A stretch of DNA of 64,000 nt from Gnetum montanum. Taxonomy: Eukaryota; Streptophyta; Gnetopsida; Gnetales; Gnetaceae. Below the pieces are notes generated by a model. It had not been told where the DNA came from and ran no database searches. It saw nothing but the letters and a program-made list of their open reading frames with translations. A program made the translations under genes and the position numbers. Shown here in pieces: positions 12,861 through 22,609 of this stretch (position 1 is the first letter of the stretch; every line of letters starts with the position of its first letter). The stretch lies in NCBI GenBank assembly GCA_015680685.1, contig MNCI01008852.1, positions 525,114 through 589,113 on the forward strand, in the 5' to 3' direction.

Positions 12861-13902
12861 AGATTAATGAAGACTATATGAAAAATGATAATTTTTAATG
12901 ATGAGGTTGGGGTTAAGGCTTCTTACAAGGCCCTAAATGATTTCACTTATTATATCTTAACTAAAATCATTTTTTCGGTTGTTGAAGTGGTAAATTTACA
13001 AGGTATTAGATTGAAAGATAATATGAATAGAATAGAATCATTTCCAAAGCATTTTAAAATTTATTTGTTATAGCACATAATTGGAATTATAGTAAAAAAT
13101 ATTATCCCTTATTTTAATTACTATGTATATGATTTTGGAATTATGTCTTTGTTTGATGTAGATCCTATGAACCTCATTATGCATGAGTGTTATCATTGTA
13201 TGTTTATCTATCATGTTGAGATTCATTAAGTGATCCTTCTAGGCTATACTAAGATCAAGGTCTAAGTGACATATTGTTGGTAATGTATGGAGCTCTGCTT
13301 GAATAGACAAATTAGATAATTTTTGTACACTAAATCATAAAGTGAGTAGCATGCAAAATGCTTCCAAGTGAAGATATAGGCCCATATAGTATCATTTAAT
13401 TTGGTATTCCAATATCCCCTATATTTACTAATTATCCTAGTAAGGATCTCTATTATTTCCCTATTAGTAATCTTTACTTAACCACTCTCTTAAAGGTTAT
13501 AGGGCATTTTGAGGTTGTGTTTAATAATTGTGCATTCCATGAACATCTTGAAGATAGCACCAATAAATGGGTACCATTATCATAAATGAGTATCCTCAAC
13601 ATATCAAACCTATTTACCACATGTTGCTTGAAGAATTTCATGAACGTGGCTATGGTATAATTAGTTACTATGGCAACTTCTACTCATTTCATATAGTAGT
13701 CAACTACAATAATGATATAGCCTTTTCCATTAGACATAGGCATGATGGAATTCATGATATCAATCCCCCAGAGGTTAAATCATTTTAGTGGATGGATCCA
13801 CTATTGGAATTCAAATCGTGCAATGATCCCACCATCATGTTGGTAGCATTTGTAGGATTATGTAAAATGATATGCATTTGTAAAGAGAATTAATGAAAAG
13901 TA
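12861..13902 (-). pseudogene. TE-M integrase (C-terminal and core part)
   Basis: Minus-strand translation around 13788-13567 gives MNSIMPMSNGKGYIIVVVDYY and later HVVNRFDM and YDNGTHL, matching the integrase core of TE-A and TE-B. DDE-type integrase inserts the cDNA into the host genome. TE-E interrupts the gene at 13907 and the upstream part continues at 27526. Multiple stops and frameshifts. Confidence 0.7.
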
Positions 13903-13907
13903 CCTAG

Positions 13908-14750
13908 TGATGTAGAGCCTATCTCAATAGACTCTAAAAGGACCCATTCTACAAGCTTCCTAAGTAAGTTTGGCTTAGAAAATAAGAACACAATAAAATA
14001 AATAAAATCTCCCTTTTTATAAAATAAAAATCTACAAATATAGAGAAATACATCAAATATGAGGAGCCAAGCTCAACTCGCACCTCTTCCAAGAATCATA
14101 GAGGCCACACATGTTTCTTCTCAATCCTCAACTATTCACAATGGAGCTAAAGCTTAATACAATAGACTTATAAGAGATTTTCTCAAAATTTCTCAAGTGC
14201 TCTCCCTTGTCTCTCACTCAATTTTCCTTGCACAAGCCCTCTCCTTAAGACTGATCATCTCTTTCTTCAAATTAGCCTACCTAAACTCAAGCCTCGGATA
14301 CTTATTTATATCTTCTTGGTATGAACTTTCATCTTCTTTTATACTCACAAATACAAATTAATTTTCATTTCTCACCAAAGACATCTTATGTTCGAAGAAG
14401 ATGTCTTGCTTGAGTGTAGATGATTTTTGGAAGATGTCTTGTATGCAAAGGAGATGTCTATCTCCTAGAAGAGACATCTATCTCCAAAAGTTAATTTCTA
14501 CACTATAGATGAGATGTCTCTTCTTCCAAGGCTAAAATTCAAGATGCTCATTTTGAGGTATGAAACATTTGGACACCTTCAAACAAGCCTCCATTAATCT
14601 TGAAACCCATTAAACTCATCAACATAGACTCTAAACATCCCCAAACATGCCAAAATACCCTAGAATCATCATCAACAAGATCAACACAAGAATATACACA
14701 CATCCAAAATACATTGAGGATTATACAAGGGCTAGGTGATGTTCTCATCA
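13908..14750 (-). repeat. TE-E 3' LTR
   Basis: 843 bp, TGATGTAGAG...TTCTCATCA on the plus strand. Six exact AGACATCT/AGATGTCT words start at 14379, 14399, 14432, 14452, 14472 and 14512, with a decayed one at 14418. A minus-strand TATAAATA lies at 14310-14303, downstream of the array in transcription order. Confidence 0.88.
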
Positions 14751-14766
14751 ACTCTCCCACCCTTAA
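14751..14766 (-). other. TE-E polypurine tract
   Basis: The minus strand reads AAGGGTGGGAGAGT directly before the 3' LTR. Confidence 0.7.
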
Positions 14767-15596
14767 AAATATCATGATTAATGACCTTCACAAGTTGGAA
14801 GGCACCATGCCTCCATAACTCAAGGCCATCATAATTAGCACAAAAATCAAGACTTAATGCATCTAAAAAATAATAATGAATATCATTTAATATTTTAATT
14901 TTGAGCTTCCCTTGCTCATGGAGGCTTTTCCTCATGCCCCATCATGCTTCCTTTAATTGGGTATCTCCTTGGAATGCCTCCTTTTCATCCCCATGATGAC
15001 TTAAACCTATAAAAAAAAGAATAAGAAAAAGAAAAAGGATTATAATTATTTAGCCTAATATTCTTTTTCTTGGTATTTGGAAGACTACAATCTATCTCCC
15101 TTTTAACATTGACACCATAATGTAGATTCCCTTCATGGTACTCATCTATTTCATAGCCAAGATAATCAAATTTATCATGATCAATGTTCTCATCAACATC
15201 AATAATGATCTTTTCATAATGACTCTTACCATATCCATTATAATCAAATGCAATTTCAAATACATTACCATTATTAGTCTTTATCTTACTAATAATGGCA
15301 TCAAAAGTTAAACTACTTCCATCAAGGACAACATGGCTTATAATTTCATTACAATCACCACAATGATCATGATTCTTCTCATGACAATTGAATAAATCAC
15401 TATGAAGCTAAAGTAAAAATCTAGCATCCATAATACTAGCTTCAACATAAGAGATATTACCATCACTTGTAAGGTAAATCTTAGACTCACTTACCTCTCC
15501 ATGGCTTTTCTCATTCATCTTTGGTTCAACTTAATCTTCCACATGTGGCTATCCAATCTTAACAAAGCTTGAATATTCTAGATTCCAAATAGAAGT
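14767..15596 (-). pseudogene. TE-E gag-like ORF, downstream part
   Basis: Minus-strand frame between about 15540 and 15050 reads with few stops, for example NEKSHGEVSESKIYLTSDGN, then NCHEKNHDHCGDCNEIISH and FEIAFDYNGYGKSHYEK. The Cys/His cluster could be a degenerate metal-binding knuckle, but the spacing is not standard. It continues the 16700-17453 piece across the solo LTR. No protease or RT follows before the LTR. Confidence 0.45.
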
Positions 15597-16690
15597 TGTT
15601 GACCTTTTGGTATGTCAAAACCTTAAGGAAAATGGAGAACATAGAATGTTTGTTGTGGATAATGTGTTTGCAGGACATGAACAAGAACTGAGACCTAAGA
15701 ACTCAAGGAAACGAGATCTACAACAATATGTCAAAATGAAGACTACATGGGCAAGATGAGATCATGGACAACCATGGACAAAAATGAAGGCTACCAATCA
15801 AATGAAGATTCTCCAAGGACTAGCAAAAAGCCAAATTGATGGGAGAAAATCTCAAAAGACAAAGCTCAAAAGTTAAGGAGATGTCTCTTAAAAGTAGTAG
15901 ATGTCTTTGTCTCAAAGTAGACATCTCCCTAGAGACATCCCATAGAAGATGTTCCATTTTCCAATGAGACATCTCTCCTAAACTGAGATCAATCTTAGGT
16001 AGATGTCCTAAATTTGAAGAAGATGTCTACACTAATTATTTGGTAGTCATTGCATGAATTCTAAGGAATTTTCAAAAACTCTAAGGCTACAAGAAAATAC
16101 CAAAATCTTGGAAATTATGCAAGTACTGTTCACAAAAGATCAAACATTCTCTATTCTATGGTATTTTATTCTTGTTCTTCATTGTAACATCATTTGCTTG
16201 GTTGTATGTTGTATTGGGCTTCAAAGAGCAGGGACTTGTAAATTTAGTTACATTATTTCCTTGTGTCTTTCACTTTTTCTTGTAGCCTTGTAGAGTTGAT
16301 GTGCTTCTTACAAGAAGGAATCCATAATGAGCTTGTTGGGACATTGCGGAGCTTAATGGTTTTGTAGCATCAAAACACTATAGATCTAAGCTCAATTTTG
16401 TAAAGGTTGTGAGATCCTTGAAACCACATTTCAAGCTTGTTGAAACCTTGCAAGGTCAAGTGGTTTCGTAGCAATGAAACACTCTAGTATAAAGCCCAAA
16501 GCTTATATAGGGTGTGGTACCCTTCAAACCACATTTAGAAGAAACAAAGTTTAGAGGTGTGCAAGGAATCTACCCTCTAAGTGTAGACTACCCAAGTTGG
16601 AAAACCACATAAACTTTGATGTGTTCTTGTGACTAGTGCATTTTTCATTTGGAAAACTTATTCAACCTCCCTTCTAAGTTCTTGATCCAA
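15597..16690 (+). repeat. Solo LTR inside TE-E
   Basis: Begins TGTTGACCTTTTGG and ends near TATTCAACCTCCCTTC, a common 3' end of plant LTRs. A possible imperfect duplication is GAAGT (15592-15596) and TAAGT (16675-16679), which would put the end at 16674. The array of AGATGTCT/AGACATCT words starts at 15879, 15899, 15919, 15933, 15947, 15967, 16001 and 16021. No internal region or second LTR. Orientation is inferred from the ends. Confidence 0.5.
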
Positions 16691-17453
16691 AAAAAGTCTC
16701 CAATTCCAATGGCTCCTTCTCTTCAAGGGAGTCATAAGCAACCTCTTCATTCCACTTTTGACATACCAACTCTAAAAGTAAAATCTCCAATATGTTTCAA
16801 CATTAGATTCATCAAACCAATCATTCTTCACATATCTTGGCAAGAAGACTCATCTCTCTCACATGAAACATCCTCAAGTTAGCTTAGAATCTTCTTTCCC
16901 TTACCACAAAGCATAGAAAAATTGCAAGAATAATAAGTATCATACCTTCTAGTGTTACCTTTCATCCTCGTTAAATAATTTCCTTGATCTTTTTGCATCC
17001 TTTGGCTTTGATCCTTCATCTCCAAGTACTTGTAAGGCATGAACTCTCCTTAATCAAAAGCACATACCATCATAGACTTTGAAGATATCTTAGTCCCTTT
17101 GATGAAGCTCTTGGTTCCCTGTCTTAAAACCTTTGACTATTACGCACTTCTTTGCTCAATAAAAGATACATCAGAACTCCTTTTCTCATTGATCTCCACT
17201 TCACCAGACCTTTCATCATCCTCCTATCCTTGATTTCTTAAAGATATTCTCTCAATTCTCCTCAAAATATTTCCAAAGTTAGCCTTTAATTTCTCTAGAT
17301 TCTTTCTTCTTGAATTTTCTACAAACTCTTGATGCTTGTGAGCCTTTAATTAAGAAATAACTTCTTGCATTTTAGCAAAAAATCCTTAAAGAAGTCTTTA
17401 AACTCTTGAAGCTCTTATTCAAGCTCTTGCTTTGTCTTTTTCTTAAGAGTCAT
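16691..17453 (-). pseudogene. TE-E gag-like ORF, N-terminal part
   Basis: An ATG at 17453 (minus) opens MTLKKKTKQELE, stop, ELQEFKDFFKDF. After a shift it continues as LKAHKHQEFVENSRRKNLEK and NFGNILRRIERISLRNQG. Lys/Glu-rich, coiled-coil-like N-termini of this kind are found in plant gypsy gag proteins. Later text includes FMPYKYLEMKDQSQRMQKDQ. The start lies only 15 bases inside the TE-N insertion point, so TE-N separates this gag from its own leader and LTR. Confidence 0.5.
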
Positions 17454-17468
17454 ACCACTCTTATGTCT

Positions 17469-18318
17469 TGATGAATCGTGTTTTGCTAGGCCCCAATATC
17501 GGATCCTCGATATCAAGTATGCAATATCGTGGCTTGGATAATGATATCAAATACATGATATGATGATTCCTATGCAAGCCTGTAAATACCACATTTACGT
17601 GCACAGGAAAAGGAGAGTTGATAAGTGTAAGAGTAGAGTCTTTTCTCCAATTTTCAATTCTTTCCCTAGTGCATGCCTGTAGTGTGATGATTGTAATTGT
17701 ACAGAACCTTTATTTGAGTGTGACATACTTGGACACGCACATGATTAGTAATAAAGATCGAGATTACTCCATCATTGCAGCATTTACTTAGTTTTTAATT
17801 GTTTAATTTTCATTGTTATTTATTATTTTCTTAGTTCATATTTCTTTACCATCATTTACTATTCCTATTGTTAAATGTAGAATGAGTACAACTTAACCAT
17901 GAACATTGAAGTGTCACTACTTGGTAACCCAGTAGCATATTTAGAAGTGCTCAAGTAATGTGTGCTTGGTAATCCTAGAAGTAGTACATGAGGTCCAAGA
18001 TGCGTATGGATGATTAAGAATGGATGCTCATTTCACTTAGGCTAGCTTAGACTTCATTTCCTATTGCTTATTAGTTTAATCAAGATTATTTTCCATTGTC
18101 TCTAGGAGTAACCTAGTGTTAGAAATCATATCATACACCTCACTCTAAACTAAATCATACATGATAACTGAATACTAGTCCAAGTGGGAAGACAATGAAC
18201 TGTGATCAATGTGTAACTAACTAGATGCCACAACTAGTCCATTTGCGGAGTTCAACCAGATCGTGTGTACATGCTCATATTCATATGGTTGAGTGTAGGG
18301 GCATCTCACCACTCATCA
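17469..18318 (+). repeat. TE-N 5' LTR
   Basis: 850 bp, TGATGAATCGTG...ACTCATCA. Words start at 17495, 17509, 17523, 17543 and 17557 (14, 14, 20, 14). TATA has decayed to TGTAAATA at 17581, 24 bp after the last word start. CTTTATT at 17708 pairs with AATAAAG at 17750. Confidence 0.92.
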
Positions 18319-18319
18319 T

Positions 18320-18338
18320 TAGCACTATTTCCAGGGAC
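18320..18338 (+). other. TE-N primer-binding site (tRNA-Asp type)
   Basis: TAGCACTATTTCCAGGGACG directly after the 5' LTR, a decayed form of the TGGCRCCRTTNCC... site of TE-A and TE-C. Confidence 0.65.
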
Positions 18339-18453
18339 GGTGCTAGTTATTTAGATTAGTTACATCATCCAAGATTACTGTAACGAAGCCTTGACGATAT
18401 ATCTTTTAGAAAGAAAGTAATCGCAAATAAATCACACACAAATTCACACAACA

Positions 18454-20640
18454 ATGTCTCTCTCACAAGACTATGATAATGCAACAACTAGTAAGGTAAT
18501 TCATTGGAGAACCAACGAATTATATGATGAAAAAGATGAAGTTTGAAGTACTCAATCTTATGCAGGGATCCCCTATGCTCATAAATGCCCCAACGATATT
18601 GAAGGACTCTTGTCATCCAACTCTAACACTTCCTCGACATTAGGTCATGGCACGAATGACCATCTTTCAAGGGGTCAATGTAGAAATAAAAATCGAGCCC
18701 ATAAGAAAAGTCAGGAACACCAACATGAACAAAGACAACATCATCTCAACTCATAAATTCATAACCTGCCTAGTGACGATGAACCCCTAATAGCCACTAA
18801 GAGCCTAATGCATATACAATAGGCTATTCAAATATCTCGCAGGCATCACAAGGAAAGTTGTCTACCCAGGCTTGAGGCAAATAACTTTCTCAAGTTTTCA
18901 GGAGGCTATGATTTAGATTAGAAACATCATTTACAAGTCTTCCATGATGCCTGTGTATGGAATAATATTAATAATGGGTGATAAAAACTTAAGCTCTTTC
19001 CTATGACACTCATTGACCAAGCAAAAGTAAGGTACAAGTCCTTAAAACTAAAATCAATTCGACATTGGCCGACAATGGTAGAACTCTTCAATGAAAGATA
19101 TCAAACCTATGCAAGAGTGTCAACCTTGAGGAAACAAGTCCAAGAATGGAATCAAAGGCAACATGAACCCTTGAACATGGCCTTAGAAAGATATTACTTA
19201 TTGCTAAACAAGTGCCCAGGCCATGGGTTTTGCAAAGAAAGGCTAATGTACCACATCATGGATGGGCTCCATAATGAAACAAGGGAGACCTTGGGGATGT
19301 ATTCCCCAAGTCAACTATATGAACTACGAACCCACCAATTCCAATAGCTTATCAAGTAGGTAGCAAAAGAGAAGGAAAAATAGCTAAATGGGAGAATGTT
19401 GAAAGCTCTCAATAGGACCAAAATCTCAAAATAGCAAAGGTCCATGATCATAAAGAGGAGAAATCAACTTACCTCAAGGAGGTGGAATCATCTTTGCCAC
19501 TACTACAATCACTAGATGAAATTGAGGCAAAGATCAATAAGATAACGGAATGGGTACAGGAAAAATGTGGAGAATATGCCAACGTTATTAGAGGTGGAAC
19601 CATGCCAAACTGAGAAACAAGACAGGACACCATGCAACAATCGGAAAGAAGGGTTGAAGAAAATAAGGATAAGGGCTCAACTACAAACCACCCGTATCAA
19701 TGTGACATTTTCCTGTATGATCACCCCAAAGGCTAATGCCCAATCTTGTCATATTTACATGAGCATTTTGGAGGAATATTACATCTAGATTTCATATAGA
19801 AATACCAGGTTTAACCACAATGGAAAAAATCCCAGTTGTGGGGGAAGCCACCGTCAAATTGGTCACACCCTTCATACCATCTGAACCCAAGTGCTTATTA
19901 TGTTCAACATCCCATTTCTCCAACTATGTAAACATCCTCTATCTCACCACATCATTATCATTCTCTTGAGTACTATCAACCCATGTCCTCTCCAACAAGA
20001 TCACCACCTCATGTTTCTTGCACTTCTCCTCACCCTCAATATTCTCATCATTCACCTCCTTTTACATCGCCACCAGTTATGCCAGAAGGTTTTGCACCAC
20101 AGCACCAACCCACGAACATTACTTATGCTGCTACTGTCAACAGCAGTGGAGGTCCTCCACAGCATCAAAAGTGTCCTTTCTTTAGGCATGACTGTAGAAA
20201 GAGACAGCATGGTTCTAAACCCACTGCATCCACCAACTCAACATAAGCCCAACACTATGGTGCATCTTTCTTCTCAAACTCATTGCCTCATGTTACCTTA
20301 TTAGGGCCATCAATTAACACTTCAACAACCATGTGACCCAATGAATATAACCACATGGGCAGACATATCCATCCTTGCATGCCATCTTACAGTCACAGGT
20401 GCCATAATGGGTCAACTCCTTATCACATGATACATTTTATAATATCCTCTACTATGCCTACTTTACGCAAGTGTGTGAATCCAAATTTGGGTACATTCGA
20501 ACCACCACATCAAAAGATACACAGTGGTTTAGATATGATCAAATCCCAATATTTCCAACATGCATAGATCCAAACCTTGCATTTATTAATTCTCTCCATG
20601 ATCAAAAGTTTAGTTATAGGGGATATCCTCCATTCTAACA
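18454..20640 (+). pseudogene. TE-N gag (broken)
   Basis: Begins ATGTCTCTCTCACAAGAC. The capsid domain is clearest at 19003-19347, with WPTMVELFNERYQTYARVSTL, GHGFCKERLMYHIMDGL and ETRETLGMYSPSQLYELRTHQ, which aligns with the gag of TE-A and TE-C. The tail at 19983-20246 is Pro/Ser/His-rich (SPTRSPPHVSCTSPHPQYSH) and has no clear CCHC knuckle. Several stops and at least two frame changes. Gag would package the element's RNA; enzymes would have to come from a relative such as TE-A or TE-B. Confidence 0.78.
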
Positions 20641-22000
20641 ACCAGAATTAATAAATGTTTTTCCTTTTCTTTGATTTTACAATTTTTTGTTTTTCAGTTT
20701 TTCATTTCCAATTTTTTGTTTTGTCTTTTTGAGGATAATCTCATCGGTGAATAAAATACTTATGTGACTTGTCGTTTGAGGTGTTATTCTATGCTATCAA
20801 GTCTCAAGTGATTAATTATTTGAACGATGAGCCCACAACATCCACCCACCCATTCTATTAATAAGAGGTTCTACTCTAGGTACAATGATATTCTTGTCAT
20901 CATTAACACTTAAAGTAATTTTTTGCTCATTATACCCAAAGCAAAGAATGATAGACTAAGAGGGAATGGCCAGGGTGTGACATCAAGGGGACTTGTGGAT
21001 TCTCTTTGGTGACATCTATAGGTGCTATCAGGCAGCCTAGTTGTACTAAGATCCTTGTAGATTTAATGAAAAATGGGAGTAAGAGTAACAAAGGCACCCA
21101 ATAAAGAAACTCAATGTTGTTCTGGGGGTTCCATTGGAAAGACATGCATCCATGCCTGAAGGTTGGCAGCTTCTCTGGTTCACTATTAGAAAGGATAAAG
21201 TGCCAAAGTAGCTAGAACAAAAAAAGAAGAAGAAAAACACAAAGAAAAGATCTAGAAAAAATGTGTTGCAGGGAAATTCAAAATCACTCCTTCCTTGGAC
21301 AAAATGCCAACTGATCATATGCCTTGCTATCATGGTGCTCTTATGGTTGTCCATCATTGGATGAAATAATGAAATGTCACTAATTAGAGGAATGGACTTG
21401 GTCTTGATTTTGGAGAGACAAGCTAATGACACATTAATCATGCCTACACTCAAGATTCATTGTGCTCAGGGTCAGTTACCTCATGTCTCGATCCTTGTAA
21501 TCCCTTCTACGCTTCGCCTCATCTCGTTCTTCATGTATTTTTGACTTGTGTCTTATGTAACATCGAATTCATACCTCATCATGGTGGTATATACATATAT
21601 GTGTTTTGTGGAACTAGTGTGGATTTCATTTACTCCTTTTAGTACCTATGGACATTTTCAGGTGTGGTTACGTAAGGGCATGATAGGTAGGAACCTGCTT
21701 TAGGAAGGACCCCCTTGCGTAACTTTTGTAATTTGCACTCTTTGCACATCACCACATCATCTTACACCCTCCAAGTATTGCATTGCTACAATAATCTTTT
21801 CCTTTATCATCATCTTAAATTCTAACATTCCTATACACCACAACATGTCCTTTTTCCTCATCCTCTTCATGAATATCATTATCTAATTCCACTTCATTAC
21901 ACTTTTGGTGCCTTTAGGTCCCTTCAATGTTACCTTAGATCTTTCAAATTTTTTGACCTTGGAAATTTGAAAATTCATCAATTTTTCCAAGTACCCTATT
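20641..22000 (+). other. TE-N 3' noncoding region
   Basis: Begins with a T-rich run of the type that follows pol in TE-A and TE-C, then holds no supported frame. ORFs on the opposite strand (20930-21453) are low-complexity and have no recognisable domain. Confidence 0.5.
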
Positions 22001-22009
22001 TTCAAAGGG

Positions 22010-22105
22010 ACACGATATTGGGTACCTGATATCAGGTTCGATGCAATATTGGGTCCATGTTATCAGGTACGTGATATTGCATCTATAAAAAATAGATATA
22101 AGGAC
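22010..22105 (+). promoter_or_regulatory. TE-N internal promoter-like array before the additional ORF
   Basis: Words GATATTGG (22014), GATATCAG (22028), AATATTGG (22045), GTTATCAG (22059) and GATATTGC (22073) are spaced 14, 17, 14 and 14 bp. They are the same word as in this element's LTRs. TATAAAAA at 22084 and TATAAGGA at 22097 follow; the second lies 24 bp after the last word start, the LTR distance. The segment is not a whole LTR. It stands about 510 bp before the additional ORF's ATG. Confidence 0.65.
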
Positions 22106-22609
22106 CCCCACAGTGCATGTCAATGTCATTTTTTACTATTCATGCAAGAAGAGTTGTTGAAATTTTCTTCTGCAAATTCTAACACTCTAAGCACCTATCA
22201 TTCCAACTTCCATATCTTGCTCATTAATGCTTCAATTCTCATTCCAATTGAAATTGTCTAACCCCAAAGTGTTTGACTTAATCATGGGGGAAGGATATGC
22301 TCCAAGTTGCTCATAGTTTTTTTTGAATTCATCATTGCCTAAAAGATATCATAAAGGGTAGATAACCTTTAAAATGTTAAAAATGTTTGCCAAATTAATT
22401 TCATTTCTTCACCCAGACCATGAAAATTATTTTTTTGGAGTCACCTAATCAAAATTGGGCCCAATATCAAAACTTTTAGGGGAATTTTCATGAAAATATC
22501 TAACTCTGAATCACACTAAGCAAGAAATGAATCTATTAAGGGTAAGGAGTAAGGTATAAATCAAATTTTGTAAATATCCTTACTAATAGACAGTCTCGTG
22601 TGATTACAG

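Noticed and set aside
21046-21453. 135-codon minus-strand ORF inside TE-N
   Set aside because: Antisense to the element in a noncoding region, low complexity (Phe run), no counterpart in TE-A, TE-B or TE-C.
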